This document shows positions 53,959-63,866 of a stretch of 64,000 nucleotides of DNA, piece after piece (position 1 is the stretch's first letter; each line of letters starts with the position of its first letter). Under the pieces are notes generated by a model. It was given only the letters and a program-made list of their open reading frames with translations. It did no database searches and was not told where the DNA came from. The stretch lies in contig UAVY01000007.1 of the NCBI GenBank assembly GCA_900446925.1, forward strand, positions 372,001-436,000. Direction: 5' to 3'. Position numbers and translations under genes: made by a program. This DNA comes from Citrobacter koseri. GTDB taxonomy: Bacteria; Pseudomonadota; Gammaproteobacteria; Enterobacterales; Enterobacteriaceae.

Positions 53959-54253
53959 ACTCTTGCGGATCGACAGGCGGGATGGCGGGCGCAGGTTTAA
54001 CATCTACAGGTTTCTCACGCGCTTCCAGCTCGCTGAGGCGTTGCTCCAGCAGCGCCAGCTTTTCGCGGGTGCGCAGTAAGACCTGAGTCTGCACGTCAAA
54101 CTCTTCACGGCTCACCAGATCGAGACGCGTCAGCTGCGATTGCAGCGTCTGACGGATTTTCTTCTCGATATCTTCCCCGAACTCCCGAACCCCTTTCGGC
54201 ATCGACTCGTGAACCTGACGAGCGAGTTGCTCAATTTTTTTCGGGTCAATCAT
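53957..54253 (-). CDS. ubiK: UbiK (YqiC), ubiquinone biosynthesis accessory factor
   Basis: 98-residue protein with an amphipathic N-terminal half ([21 protein letters not shown]), a C-terminal coiled coil ([31 protein letters not shown]) and a proline-rich tail ([11 protein letters not shown]) that differs from E. coli. UbiK binds UbiJ and lipids to help aerobic coenzyme Q assembly. The ATG at 54253 is preceded by GGGAAACC. The open frame extends upstream to 54367 but without family support. Confidence 0.93.
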   Translation of the reverse strand: MIDPKKIEQLARQVHESMPKGVREFGEDIEKKIRQTLQSQLTRLDLVSREEFDVQTQVLLRTREKLALLEQRLSELEAREKPVDVKPAPAIPPVDPQE

Positions 54254-54390
54254 TGTGGTTTCCCTGAACTGGTAAGTGTCAGAACACATTGTAGTGCGAT
54301 ATGCAGGCGTCATAAACCAGAATTGTGTGTCGTTTAGCGGAGTAAAGGCGTTGATGAAGGTAATCAATAGCGTTATAGTTAACTCGCTTA

Positions 54391-54590
54391 TTCTCAGGGC
54401 GGGGCGAAATTCCCCACCGGCGGTAAATCAGCGTATGTCCAAAAGATTTCGCGTTGCGGCAATGCAGCAGCGGCGTGAAAGATGAAGGACTGGTTGAAAG
54501 CCCGCGAGCGCTTCAGGTGCAAACCTGAAGGTCAGCAGATCCGGTGTAATTCCGGGGCCGACGGTTAAAGTCCGGATGGGAGAGAGTAAC
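54391..54590 (+). ncRNA. FMN riboswitch (RFN element) of ribB
   Basis: The characteristic blocks are present in order: TCAGGGCGGGGCGAAATTCC, CCCACCGGCGGTAAAT, GAAAGCCCGCGAGCG, GGTCAGCAGATCCGGTG, TAATTCCGGGGCCGACGG and TTAAAGTCCGGATGGGAG. A long variable arm separates the first two helices, as in E. coli. It lies 107 bp before the ribB ATG and should shut off ribB when FMN is plentiful. This leader is also known as the small RNA SroG. Confidence 0.96.
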
Positions 54591-54598
54591 GATCCAGT

Positions 54599-54629
54599 CG
54601 GGCATGGGCCCGCTCACGTTATTTTTTTG
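54599..54629 (+). terminator. Riboswitch-linked terminator before ribB
   Basis: Short CGGGC-atg-GGCCCG hairpin followed, after CTCACGTTA, by a run of seven T. It is placed to act as the expression platform of the FMN riboswitch. Confidence 0.7.
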
Positions 54630-54696
54630 CCGCTTGTCGGTACTCCTAAGACTGCCCTGATTCTGGTAACCATAATTTTAATGAGGTTTTTTTACC

Positions 54697-55350
54697 ATGA
54701 ATCAGACGCTACTTTCCTCTTTTGGTACGCCTTTTGAACGTGTGGAACATGCGCTATCCGCGCTGCGTGAAGGACGCGGTGTGATGGTGCTTGACGATGA
54801 AGATCGCGAAAACGAAGGCGATATGATTTTCCCGGCCGAAACCATGACCGTTGAGCAGATGGCGCTGACCATTCGCCACGGCAGCGGCATTGTTTGTCTG
54901 TGCATCACTGAAGATCGTCGCAAGCAGCTCGATCTGCCGATGATGGTGGAGAACAATACCAGCGCCTACGGCACCGGTTTTACCGTGACCATTGAAGCCG
55001 CAAAAGGCGTGACTACCGGCGTTTCTGCCGCAGACCGCGTAACGACCGTTCGCGCAGCCATTGCCGATGGCGCGAAACCTGCCGATCTGCACCGTCCTGG
55101 CCACGTTTTCCCGCTGCGCGCGCAGCCAGGCGGCGTTCTGACCCGCGGCGGCCATACTGAAGCTACCATCGATCTGGTGACTCTGGCCGGGTTCAAACCT
55201 GCTGGCGTACTGTGCGAGCTGACGAATGACGATGGCACAATGGCGCGCGCGCCGGAATGCATCGCGTTTGCCGGTAAACACAACATGGCAGTAGTGACGA
55301 TCGAAGATCTGGTGGCTTACCGCCAGGCGCACGAGCGTAAAGCCAGCTAA
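54697..55350 (+). CDS. ribB: 3,4-dihydroxy-2-butanone-4-phosphate synthase RibB
   Basis: Intact 217-residue enzyme that turns ribulose-5-phosphate into the four-carbon unit of riboflavin plus formate. Conserved catalytic stretches are [17 protein letters not shown] (residues about 30-46), the tyrosine/threonine region [13 protein letters not shown], and [20 protein letters not shown]. Same length as E. coli RibB. Under the FMN riboswitch upstream; a strong terminator follows. Confidence 0.97.
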   Translation: MNQTLLSSFGTPFERVEHALSALREGRGVMVLDDEDRENEGDMIFPAETMTVEQMALTIRHGSGIVCLCITEDRRKQLDLPMMVENNTSAYGTGFTVTIEAAKGVTTGVSAADRVTTVRAAIADGAKPADLHRPGHVFPLRAQPGGVLTRGGHTEATIDLVTLAGFKPAGVLCELTNDDGTMARAPECIAFAGKHNMAVVTIEDLVAYRQAHERKAS

Positions 55351-55354
55351 TTCT

Positions 55355-55386
55355 GTAGGCCTGATAAGCGAAGCGCCATCAGGCGA
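55355..55386. repeat. Single REP unit after ribB
   Basis: gtaggcctgataagcgaagcgccatcaggcg, four bases past the ribB stop. Confidence 0.8.
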
Positions 55387-55400
55387 TGAGATGATAATAA

Positions 55401-55434
55401 AAACCGAAGCCGATTCGCAGGCTTCGGTTTTTTG
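55401..55434 (+). terminator. Terminator after ribB
   Basis: AACCGAAGCC / GGCTTCGGTT stem followed by TTTTG. The following 210 bp to the next gene is AT-rich with no other feature seen. Confidence 0.92.
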
Positions 55435-55644
55435 TGTTTACAGAGGTCATTAATCCCGCCGTTTATCCCTTATATTTTTGCTTTTTTAAACATCCCATCT
55501 GTTAATAAAAGCCCAACCTTTTTCTCTATGATCAAAATCATATTCTCGATTTCATACTGTGCCAGTATATAGGGCTACCTCAATATAGGTAGAAAAGGTT
55601 TTAACGCTAATTGTTTGGTAATATTAGATTTTAAGGGTAAGAGG

Positions 55645-55821
55645 ATGTTTATCGCCTGGTATTGGCTCGTCTTAATTTTTCTGGTGATCGTAGGGTATTT
55701 TTGCCATATGAAACGCTATTGTAAGGCGTTTCGGCAGGACAGAGATGCGCTGCTGGAAATCCGCAATAAATTACTTCGTCGCGATGATGAAGAACGCGTT
55801 ATGACCAAAGAGCAGGAATAA
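55645..55821 (+). CDS. Small inner-membrane protein, function unknown
   Basis: 58 residues: one transmembrane segment (YWLVLIFLVIVGYF) right after MFIAW, then a basic and charged cytoplasmic tail (MKRYCKAFRQDRDALLEIRNKLL...MTKEQE). Positive-inside charge predicts the N-terminus outside. AAGGGTAAGAGG lies just before the ATG at 55645; a TTG start ten codons upstream is possible. Convergent with zupT, 19 bp apart. Composition and a clean frame suggest a real gene, but I cannot assign a family or symbol. Confidence 0.7.
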   Translation: MFIAWYWLVLIFLVIVGYFCHMKRYCKAFRQDRDALLEIRNKLLRRDDEERVMTKEQE

Positions 55822-55840
55822 GCGCTTCCTGCTTCCTCTG

Positions 55841-56615
55841 TTATCCGATTCCCATCGCCTGAAGCACGACAAGACTCAACCCCATCACCGACATTCCACA
55901 CAGTACGCCGTAGCTGGGATTATTATTAGGGTCGATCTCTTTTGCCAGCGGCATCAGCTCATCAACGGATAGTGCCACCATAATTCCCGCGACGGCGGCC
56001 ATGATGGACGCCATAACGACCGGTGAGATCAGGCTGCCCAGAATAAGCCACGCCATTACACCGCCAAGAATTTCCGCCATCCCGGAGATACCGGCCCAGA
56101 AAATTGCTGTCCGTTTTGAACCGGTTGCGGCGTAGACTGGCCCGGCGACCGCTAATCCTTCAGGAATATTGTGCAAGGCGACCGCCAGGGCAATGCCAAA
56201 ACCCAATTCGAGGTTGCTGCTGGCGGTGACGAAGGTGGCGATACCTTCCGGGAAGTTGTGCAGGCTGATGCCCAGCGTCAGCAGGATGGCGGTGCGTTTT
56301 ATCGAGCCGGGGAGAGGACGCGCGGTTTTTTGCACTAAATCTTGTGGGTGGGCGTGGGGAAGCAGCCTGTCGAGACCGAAATAACCCAGCAAGCCGATAA
56401 TAAACATACCGTAACCCAGCACCGGAGACATGCCATCCGCCGCCAGCGCGGCTGGCAGCATCTCCATCAGCGAGATCAACAGCATAATGCCTGCGGCGAA
56501 TCCCAGTGAAAACGCCAGCACGCGGGTTGGACGGTTTTTGCCCCAGCACGCCAAGAAACGCGCCAATAAAGGTGGCGGCGCCCGCCAGTAAGGTCAGAAT
56601 TAAAGGTACTGACAT
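55841..56615 (-). CDS. zupT: ZupT, ZIP-family divalent metal transporter (one frameshift)
   Basis: Inner-membrane importer of zinc, iron, manganese and other divalent metals, about 257 residues in eight helices. Metal-binding motifs in helices IV and V are present: [13 protein letters not shown] and [15 protein letters not shown]. The N-terminus [20 protein letters not shown] reads from 56615. One extra base near 56535 turns [14 protein letters not shown] into [10 protein letters not shown]; the 775-bp span is one over the expected size. Divergent from ygiD. Confidence 0.94.
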
Positions 56616-56756
56616 CGACAACTCCTTATGATTCAACTGTCCGAACCTGACCTTCAAAATAACTGATGATCTTCATCATGGTTATCTGAGTTCTTCATCC
56701 ATCGAAAAAGCGTATTGTGATGATATCAAAATGACTCCCTCAGTAAGGATATCATC

Positions 56757-57545
56757 ATGTCTTCAACACGTATGCCAGCATTGTTTTTAGGTCACGGTAG
56801 CCCGATGAACGTTCTGGAAGATAATGTGTATACCCGCGCCTGGCGGCATCTGGGGGATACATTGCCGCGTCCAAAAGCGATTGTCGTTGTTTCGGCGCAC
56901 TGGTTCACGCGAGGGACGGGCGTGACGGCGATGGAAGCGCCAAAGACGATCCATGATTTTGGCGGCTTTCCTCAGGCATTGTATGACACGCACTATCCTG
57001 CGCCCGGTTCGCCGGAACTGGCGCAACATCTGGTTGAGTTGCTGTCGCCGACGCCGGTCGCGCTGGATAAAGAGGCGTGGGGCTTTGATCACGGCTCCTG
57101 GGGCGTGTTGATCAAGATGTACCCGAATGCGGATATCCCGATGGTGCAGTTGAGCATCGACAGCACCAAACCGGCGGCCTGGCATTTTGAAACAGGGCGC
57201 AAACTGGCGGCGTTGCGGGACGAAGGCATTATGCTGGTCGCCAGTGGCAACGTGGTGCATAACCTGCGCACGGCGCGCTGGCATGGCGAGAATACGCCCT
57301 ACCCGTGGGCAACGTCATTCAATGAGTATGTGAAAGCGAATCTGACATGGCAGGGGCCGGTAGAACAGCATCCGCTGGTTAATTACCTCGATCATGAAGG
57401 AGGATCGCTGTCGAACCCAACGCCGGATCACTATCTGCCGCTGCTGTATGTGTTAGGCGCATGGGATGGCAAAGAGCCGGTGACGATCCCGGTTGACGGC
57501 ATCGAGATGGGCAGCCTGAGTATGCTGTCGGTACAGGTGGGATGA
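56757..57545 (+). CDS. ygiD: YgiD, 4,5-DOPA extradiol dioxygenase-family protein
   Basis: Intact 262-residue protein of the LigB/class III extradiol dioxygenase superfamily; E. coli YgiD cleaves L-DOPA to betalamic-acid-type products. Zinc or iron ligands lie in FLGHGSPMN (near residue 12), HDFGGFPQALYD (near 64) and FDHGSWGVL (near 112). AAGGA is eight bases before the ATG at 56757. The longer E. coli N-terminus would start at an ATG at 56731, but here that reading is out of frame by one base. Confidence 0.93.
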   Translation: MSSTRMPALFLGHGSPMNVLEDNVYTRAWRHLGDTLPRPKAIVVVSAHWFTRGTGVTAMEAPKTIHDFGGFPQALYDTHYPAPGSPELAQHLVELLSPTPVALDKEAWGFDHGSWGVLIKMYPNADIPMVQLSIDSTKPAAWHFETGRKLAALRDEGIMLVASGNVVHNLRTARWHGENTPYPWATSFNEYVKANLTWQGPVEQHPLVNYLDHEGGSLSNPTPDHYLPLLYVLGAWDGKEPVTIPVDGIEMGSLSMLSVQVG

Positions 57546-57549
57546 TTAA

Positions 57550-57623
57550 TGCCCGATGGCGCTACGCTTGTCGGGCCTACGGCACGAATTGTAGGCCGGG
57601 TAAAGCGGAGCCGCCACCCGGCA
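57550..57623. repeat. REP pair between ygiD and ygiC
   Basis: gcccgatggcgctacgcttgtcgggcc and gtaggccgggtaaagcggagccgccacccggc, inverted, between converging genes. Confidence 0.85.
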
Positions 57624-57630
57624 CAAGAAA

Positions 57631-58791
57631 CTATTCGACAAAGATATGCGGGTAGAAGCGGGACAGATCCTGGGTGATCAACGCTCTGTCTTCGCGAATA
57701 CCGATCCCGGCGGGTTGATCGTTGATCAACCAGCTGCCAATCAGCATATAGCTGTCGCCAAACTTCGGCAGCGGACAGAACTGCTGCACAATCATGCCTT
57801 CTTCACCGTAAGGGCCTTCCACCGCTTCGATCGTTTTCCCGTTCTCAATGATGGAGACGTTAGCGCCTTCACGCGAGAAGATCGGTTTGACGACGAATTT
57901 TTCCATTTGCGGATAGTCATCTTCCGCAAAATAAGCCGGCAGCAGGTTAGGGTGATCCGGGAACATTTCCCATAACATTGGGAGCAGCGCTTTATTGGAG
58001 ATAATGCTCTTCCAGGCCGGTTCCAGCCAGCGAACGCCAGCATCTTCCAGCTTGGTGGAGAACATTTCACGCAGCATAAATTCCCACGGATAGAGCTTAA
58101 ACAGGTTGGCAATCACCTGATCCTGCAAGTCCGAAAACTGACCTTTTTCACCCAGGCCGATATCTTCAATGTAGAGGAACTCGGTGGCGATTTCAGCTTC
58201 GGCGGCGCAGTCCTGTAGATACTGGATTGTCCCGCGATCTTCCACGGTGTCGCGACAGCAGGTGAGGTGCAGCAGTTGGAAGCCATACTGCTCACGCAGC
58301 TCGGCGAAGCGTTCGATCAGCTTTTCTTGCAGACTGTTAAACTGATCGCTGCCTTCCGGCAGGTTGCCCGCATTGAGCTGGTCTTCCAGCCAGATCCACT
58401 GGAAAAACGCGGCCTCATACAGTGAGGTCGGCGTATCGGCGTTATTTTCTAAAAGTTTAGGCTCACCCGTGCCATCCCACGCCAGATCGAGGCGGGAATA
58501 GAGTGACGGCTGCTGCGTTTGCCAGGACTGACGTACAAAGCCCCAGGTATGCTTAGGAATGCGAAATTTCGTCATCAGCTCGTCGCTGGCGATCACTTTC
58601 TCCACGACCTTAAGGCACATCTGGTGCAGTTCAGCGGTGACGTCTTCCAGCTTCTCAACCTGGTCGAGCGTCAGCTTGTAGTACGCGTCTTCACACCAGT
58701 ACGGTTCCCCGTACATCGTGTGAAAATTAAAACCGTATTCGGTGGCTTTCTCGCGCCAGTCCGGGCGCTCAGTAATACTGATTCTTTCCAT
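57631..58791 (-). CDS. ygiC: YgiC, glutathionylspermidine synthase-like ATP-grasp protein
   Basis: Intact 386-residue protein of the GSP_synth family, homologous to the synthetase half of Gss. E. coli YgiC does not make glutathionylspermidine; it is thought to ligate a peptide to an unknown amine. ATP-grasp features include [35 protein letters not shown] and [14 protein letters not shown]. It is the second gene of ygiB-ygiC, five bases after ygiB, downstream of tolC. Confidence 0.94.
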   Translation of the reverse strand: MERISITERPDWREKATEYGFNFHTMYGEPYWCEDAYYKLTLDQVEKLEDVTAELHQMCLKVVEKVIASDELMTKFRIPKHTWGFVRQSWQTQQPSLYSRLDLAWDGTGEPKLLENNADTPTSLYEAAFFQWIWLEDQLNAGNLPEGSDQFNSLQEKLIERFAELREQYGFQLLHLTCCRDTVEDRGTIQYLQDCAAEAEIATEFLYIEDIGLGEKGQFSDLQDQVIANLFKLYPWEFMLREMFSTKLEDAGVRWLEPAWKSIISNKALLPMLWEMFPDHPNLLPAYFAEDDYPQMEKFVVKPIFSREGANVSIIENGKTIEAVEGPYGEEGMIVQQFCPLPKFGDSYMLIGSWLINDQPAGIGIREDRALITQDLSRFYPHIFVE

Positions 58792-58796
58792 GCGTC

Positions 58797-59466
58797 TTAG
58801 CCGCCCATCGAACGATTCGAGGTGCCGGTGGCGCTACGCTGCATTGTGCTTTGTTTTGCCACTGACTCGCCAAAACCACCACGGGTAACGGTTGTGGTTG
58901 TAGCGGGTTTCGGCGCCATCGCGGTTTTCGGTACAGTCATGGTACGGCCAGGCTGTGCGGCGCCGTAGTTCTTGCCGCTGGCGTCGGTGTATTTACCGTA
59001 GGCCGGGCTGGCCGGGTTTTTTGAACTGAACAGTGGTTGCTGAGCAAAGCCCGCGCCGCCGCCCATCATTCGGCCCATCATGTAGCCCGCCATCAGCGGC
59101 ATCCAGAAGCTGCCGCTGGATTGCGCCTGCGCCTGATTTTCCGGCGCGATGCCAGCCTGAGCCGGCGCCTGCTGGCACTGGCCTTCGCCGAATTCAGCCA
59201 CGCAGTCTTCACGCGTCGCGTATTTCGGCGCGGTACGTTCCGCTTCTTTCAGGGCATTGTTGAATGCGGTCGTACATTCAGCGTTTTTTGCCCGGGTTCG
59301 CCGCCGAGCAGTCGTCGGCGTTTTGATACAGCGAAACCGTTTCGTCGCTTTTTTCACAGCCGGCCAGCATAAAGACAGCGGTAACCGCCAGAGCAACCGG
59401 AGTAAGATGACGTGCGCTCCAGCTTTTGCGGAACGAGGCGTGATGTATAGATTTTGTCCGTTTCAT
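58797..59466 (-). CDS. ygiB: YgiB, putative lipoprotein/envelope protein (one frameshift)
   Basis: 222-residue DUF1190-family protein. The N-terminus [14 protein letters not shown] is followed by a hydrophobic stretch [15 protein letters not shown] with a lipobox-like LAGC, then acidic [12 protein letters not shown]. The middle has a Met/Gly-rich stretch ([19 protein letters not shown]) and a Thr/Arg-rich tail ending SNRSMGG. One extra A in the run at 59284-59289 (six for five) splits it after NPGK; restoring it gives [15 protein letters not shown]. Cotranscribed with ygiC; role unknown, linked in E. coli to tolC envelope functions. Confidence 0.92.
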
Positions 59467-59608
59467 TTTTGTCTTCCAGGACCCAGTGGTAAACACAATA
59501 AATAATGCTCAGGATAGTGGATGGCTGGTCGAAATTGAAGCGAGAAGAGGCGAGAATGCGGCAGAATGGCGGGATCTTTACGTTGCCTTACGTTCAGACA
59601 AGGTTTAG

Positions 59609-59676
59609 CGCCCGGTGGCGCGACGCTTACCCTGCCTGCAATCAGGTAGGCTCAATAAGCGAAGCGCCATCGGGCA
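59609..59676. repeat. REP pair downstream of tolC
   Basis: cgcccggtggcgcgacgctt...ccctgcctgc and caggtaggctcaataagcgaagcgccatcgggc, partly degenerate. Confidence 0.75.
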
Positions 59677-59681
59677 ATTCA

Positions 59682-61146
59682 TCAGTTACGGAACGGGTTG
59701 TTACCGTTGCTGCTGGTGGAACGTGCTGAAGCAGGCTGAACCGTACTGGCATTATAGCCATCCGCCGCTGCATCCTGCTGCGGGGTTTCCGGCGCGACGT
59801 TGTCCGGGGATGTCGAGATCGGTTTACCCAGCGCATTGTTCAGCGCCACCAGATCCTGCTCGTTCAACGTACCGAGAGCATTCTTGATGTTCAGTTGGTT
59901 AATCAGATAGTTATAACGCGCATTCGCCAGTTGTTGCTTCGCTTCATACAGCGCGGTGGTGGCATCCAGCACGTCAACAATGGTACGCGTACCCACGGAA
60001 TAACCGGCTTCGTTTGCATCCAAAGAGCTTTGCGCGGAAACAACGGCCTGTTTGTAAGCGTTAATGCTGCTGATAGAAGCATTAATGTTGTTGAAGGAAG
60101 AGCGCACGGTCTGCACGACGCTGCGGTGCGCGCTTTCCAGCTGTTCGCTCGCGCCAACAAAGTTGTACTGCGCCTGTTTCACCTGAGAGTTGACCATCCC
60201 ACCCTGATACAGCGGCAGCGAGAAACTCAGGCCAATTTTGTTCTGGCCCATATTGCTGTCGTCATACTGCGTGCTGTTATGGGTTTTAGAGCCGCTATAA
60301 GAGGTGTCAGACACGCCGGTAGAAGCGGTTAAATCCAGCGTTGGCAGATGACCGTCCTGCGCCTGGCGGATTTGCTCGCGCGCCAGATCCTGGCTCAGAC
60401 GCGCCTGCAACAGCGTCAGGTTACGGTTTTCGGCCTCTTTCAGCAGAGCGTTAACGGCCTGCGGCTTATCGGTTTTAAAGTTCGTGACATTCAGCGAAGC
60501 CAGTTCCGGGTAGTAGTTACCGGTGACCTGGCGCAATTCTTCTACGGCGTTATCCAGATTGTTGCGGGCGGTGACTTCGTTCGCCAGCACGGTATCGTAT
60601 TGTGCACGGGCGTTTTGCACGTCAGTGATAGCGACCAGGCCGACGTTAAAACGCTGGGTGGTTTGATCTAACTGACGATAAACGGCTTCTTTCTGCGCCT
60701 GCGTATAAGAGAGAACGTCAATGGCGTTCAGGACTTTAAAGTAGGCGCTCGCCGTATTGAGGATCAGCGTTTGCTGATCGGTCTGGAACGTGACGTCCTG
60801 GATACCTGCGGATTTTTCCTGCAACGTCAGCGCGCGCCATTTTGACATATCAAAAAGGGTCTGGGGTTAATTGCAGAGAGGCGCTGGTGGCGTTGGAGTT
60901 GATGCCATTCGCATCACGATAGCCGTTGCTGTAGGTGTAATCGGCACCTAAACCCAGTTGCGGCAGTAAAGGACTACGCGCTTCGTTAATTTTTTCGAAT
61001 GCAGCATCGCGATCGGCGGCGGATTTACGCAATTCCGGGTTGCTCAGGCGTGCTTGCTGATAAACTTGCATCAGGTTCTCTGCCTGGCTCAGTGTGCTGA
61101 ACCCCGTCAGGCTCAGGCCGATAAGGATGGGGAGCAATTTCTTCAT
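59682..61146 (-). CDS. tolC: TolC outer-membrane efflux channel (one frameshift)
   Basis: Trimeric outer-membrane duct for AcrAB and other efflux pumps and for type I secretion, about 487 residues. Signal peptide MKKLLPILIGLSLTGFSTLSQA. The two structural repeats are visible (RLSNPELRKSAADRDAAFEK and QAQYNFVGASEQLESAHRSV). One extra C near 60853 changes LQLTQTLFDMSKW to LQLTPDPF; the span is one base over a multiple of three. The ATG at 61146 has AAGGA six bases upstream; an ATG two codons earlier abuts the ribosome site. The C-terminal tail differs from E. coli, as usual. Confidence 0.96.
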
Positions 61147-61232
61147 TTGCATTCCTTGTTGTGAAGCAGTATTTAGCGCTGATCAAATTGTAAAAATAAT
61201 TGCTGATTCTAGCAGAATCCGCCACTGCAAAA

Positions 61233-61251
61233 AGTTGGCGTTACGTGCCAT
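61233..61251 (-). promoter_or_regulatory. mar-sox-rob box upstream of tolC
   Basis: On the minus strand ATGGCACGTAACGCCAACT fits the 19-bp marbox consensus AYNGCACNNWNNRYYAAAY with one mismatch. It lies about 90 bp before the tolC start, as in E. coli, followed by a TAGAAT -10 candidate near 61207. MarA, SoxS and Rob would raise tolC expression under drug or redox stress. Confidence 0.7.
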
Positions 61252-61352
61252 CCGGCGTTAATTTGCACCAATTTATCACAAGGTCGCTGAAAACGGCAGT
61301 CAAACGCCCTTGAAATTCACATTTTAATCACTATTGGTACCAGGACAGCACA

Positions 61353-61985
61353 ATGCATAAACCAGACAACTCGCCAATGACTTTCTCCAAAAACGATGTA
61401 GAAATTATTGCACGAGAAACGCTATATCGCGGTTTTTTTTCACTGGATCTCTATCGTTTCCGCCACCGCCTGTTCAACGGTGAAATGAGCGGTGAAGTGA
61501 AACGCGAAATTTTTGAGCGCGGCCACGCCGCAGTGTTGCTACCCTTTGACCCTGAGCGCGACGAAATTGTACTGGTCGAACAGATTCGTATCGCGGCGTA
61601 TGACACCAGCGAGACGCCGTGGTTGCTGGAAATGGTCGCCGGGATGATCGAAGAGGGCGAAACCGTTGAGGAGGTCGCTCGTCGCGAAGCAATGGAAGAG
61701 GCCGGACTTGAGGTCAAACGGACGAAACCGGTCATGAGTTACCTGGCAAGCCCCGGCGGCACCAGCGAGCGTCTTTCTATTTTAGTGGGCGAAGTGGATG
61801 CCACGACCGCAAACGGGATTCATGGTCTGGCCGATGAAAACGAAGATATTCGTGTTCATGTGGTAAGTCGGGAGCAGGCTTACCAGTGGGTAGAAGAGGG
61901 GAAAATCGACAACGCGGCTTCTGTCATCGCTTTGCAATGGCTGCAACTGCACTATCAAGAGTTAAAACACGAGTGGAAAAAATGA
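61353..61985 (+). CDS. nudF: ADP-ribose pyrophosphatase NudF
   Basis: Intact 210-residue Nudix hydrolase that splits ADP-ribose into AMP and ribose-5-phosphate. The Nudix box [20 protein letters not shown] (start of GX5EX7REUXEEXGU) lies near residues 97-116. [14 protein letters not shown] precedes it. Divergent from tolC; its TGA overlaps the yqiB ATG, so nudF-yqiB-cpdA-yqiA is likely one operon. Confidence 0.96.
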   Translation: MHKPDNSPMTFSKNDVEIIARETLYRGFFSLDLYRFRHRLFNGEMSGEVKREIFERGHAAVLLPFDPERDEIVLVEQIRIAAYDTSETPWLLEMVAGMIEEGETVEEVARREAMEEAGLEVKRTKPVMSYLASPGGTSERLSILVGEVDATTANGIHGLADENEDIRVHVVSREQAYQWVEEGKIDNAASVIALQWLQLHYQELKHEWKK

Positions 61986-62404
61986 AGCGTTACACACCTG
62001 ACTTCCCTGAAATGATGCGCCTGTGCGAAACTAATTTTTCGCAATTGCGCCGCCTGTTGCCGCGCAATGACGCACCCGGCGAAACAGTAAGCTATCAGGT
62101 GGCCAACGCGCAATATCGGTTAACGATCGTTGAATCGACCCGATACACTACGCTTGTTGCGATCGAGCAGACGGCGCCAGCCATTACGTACTGGAGCCTG
62201 CCGTCACTTACGGTGCGCCTGTACCATGACGCGATGGTGGCCGAAGTGTGTTCAAGTCAGCAGATCTTTCGCTTCAAAGCGCGGTATGATTATCCAAATA
62301 AAAAGTTGCATCAACGCGACGAAAAGCATCAAATTAATCAGTTTCTGGCCGACTGGCTGCGTTACTGTTTAGCACATGGAGCGATGGCGATTCCGGTTTA
62401 TTAG
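61982..62404 (+). CDS. yqiB: YqiB, DUF1249 protein
   Basis: Intact 140-residue cytoplasmic protein, the same length as E. coli YqiB; function unknown. Family stretches are [36 protein letters not shown] and [20 protein letters not shown]. The ATG overlaps the nudF stop (ATGA); the open frame runs further upstream only inside nudF. Confidence 0.94.
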   Translation: MKRYTPDFPEMMRLCETNFSQLRRLLPRNDAPGETVSYQVANAQYRLTIVESTRYTTLVAIEQTAPAITYWSLPSLTVRLYHDAMVAEVCSSQQIFRFKARYDYPNKKLHQRDEKHQINQFLADWLRYCLAHGAMAIPVY

Positions 62405-62428
62405 CGTCGTGAAACCTAAGGACACCAT

Positions 62429-63257
62429 TTGGAAAGCCTGTTAACCCTTCCTCTGGCTGGTGAGGCCAGAGTCAGGATCTTACAAATTACCGATACTCAC
62501 CTGTTTGCCGAAAAACATGAAACGCTGCTGGCGTGAATACCTGGGAAAGTTACCAGGCGGTGCTGGATGCGATTCATGCCGGGCAGCACGAATACGATCT
62601 GATCGTGGCGACAGGTGATTTAGCGCAGGATCAAACGGCTGCGGCCTATCAGCACTTTGCTGAAGGTATCGCAAGCTTTCGCGCGCCTTGCGTTTGGTTG
62701 CCGGGTAACCATGACTTTCAGCCCGCGATGTACAGCGCGTTGCAGGAAGCGGGGATCTCCCCGGCCAAACGCGTGTTTTATCGGCGATCAATGGCAAATC
62801 TTGCTGCTGGATAGCCAGGTTTTTGGCGTACCGCATGGTGAATTGAGCGACTTTCAGCTTGAATGGCTGGAGCGCAAACTTGCCGATGCGCCGGAGCGCC
62901 ACACCTTGCTGCTTCTGCATCACCATCCATTGCCTTCGGGATGCAGCTGGCTGGATCAGCACAGCCTGCGTAACGCGGCCGAACTGGACAGCGTGCTGGC
63001 GAACTATCCACGCGTCAAATACCTGCTGTGCGGTCATATTCATCAGGAGCTGGATCTTGACTGGAATGGCCGCCGCCTGCTGGCGACGCCGTCCACCTGC
63101 GTCCAGTTCAAGCCCGCACTGCGCGAACTTCACGCTGGACACGATAGGGCCAGGCTGGCGGACGCTGGAACTGTACGCCGAGGGTTCTCTGGAAACGCAA
63201 GTGCATCGTCTGCCGGGGACTCAATTCCGACCCGATACCGCTTCGGAAGGATACTGA
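62429..63257 (+). CDS. cpdA: 3',5'-cAMP phosphodiesterase CpdA (three indels)
   Basis: Metallophosphoesterase that hydrolyses cAMP. It probably starts with TTG ([15 protein letters not shown]) at 62429, with AAGGA seven bases upstream, as recalled for E. coli. The metal-binding motifs are all present: [28 protein letters not shown] and CGHIHQE. Indels are placed near 62532 (-1; LLG-VNTWES), 62777 (+1; RVF-IGDQW) and 63112 (+1; [11 protein letters not shown]). The span is one base over the 275-codon gene, matching their sum. The stop overlaps the yqiA start. Confidence 0.94.
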
Positions 63258-63838
63258 TGTCTACGCTTCTTTATCTGCATGGGTTTAATAGCTCTCCGCG
63301 TTCGGCAAAGGCATGTCAGCTTAAAAGCTGGCTGGCGGAGCGCCACCCTCATGTTGAGATGATCGTGCCGCAACTGCCGCCGTATCCTGCCGATGCGGCA
63401 GAGTTGCTGGAATCTATCGTGCTTGAACACGGTGGAGCGCCGCTCGGCGTCGTCGGATCGTCGCTGGGCGGCTATTACGCCACCTGGCTGTCGCAGTGTT
63501 TTATGTTGCCTGCGGTGGTGGTGAACCCGGCGGTGCGGCCGTTTGAACTGCTGACCGACTACCTCGGTCAGAACGAGAACCCCTACACCGGGCAGCAATA
63601 TGTGCTAGAGTCTCGCCATATTTACGATCTTAAAGTCATGCAGATTGACCCGCTGGAAGCGCCGGATTTGATCTGGTTGCTGCAACAGACGGGGGATGAA
63701 GTGTTGGACTACCGCCAGGCGGTGGCGTATTACGCCTCCTGCCGCCAGACCGTTATCGAGGGCGGAAACCATGCATTCACGGGCTTCGAAGATTATTTCA
63801 ACCAGATTGTCGATTTCCTTGGACTGCACAGTTTCTGA
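63257..63838 (+). CDS. yqiA: YqiA, alpha/beta-hydrolase esterase
   Basis: Intact 193-residue esterase of the UPF0227 family, same length as E. coli YqiA. The nucleophile elbow [11 protein letters not shown] lies near residue 70; [15 protein letters not shown] forms the oxyanion side at the N-terminus; candidate acid and base are D in [10 protein letters not shown] and H in EGGNHAF. It has in vitro activity on short-chain esters in E. coli; the true substrate is unknown. The ATG shares a base with the cpdA stop. Confidence 0.95.
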   Translation: MSTLLYLHGFNSSPRSAKACQLKSWLAERHPHVEMIVPQLPPYPADAAELLESIVLEHGGAPLGVVGSSLGGYYATWLSQCFMLPAVVVNPAVRPFELLTDYLGQNENPYTGQQYVLESRHIYDLKVMQIDPLEAPDLIWLLQQTGDEVLDYRQAVAYYASCRQTVIEGGNHAFTGFEDYFNQIVDFLGLHSF

Positions 63839-63866
63839 CAATCAATTCGAATTGCTAATTTAAATC

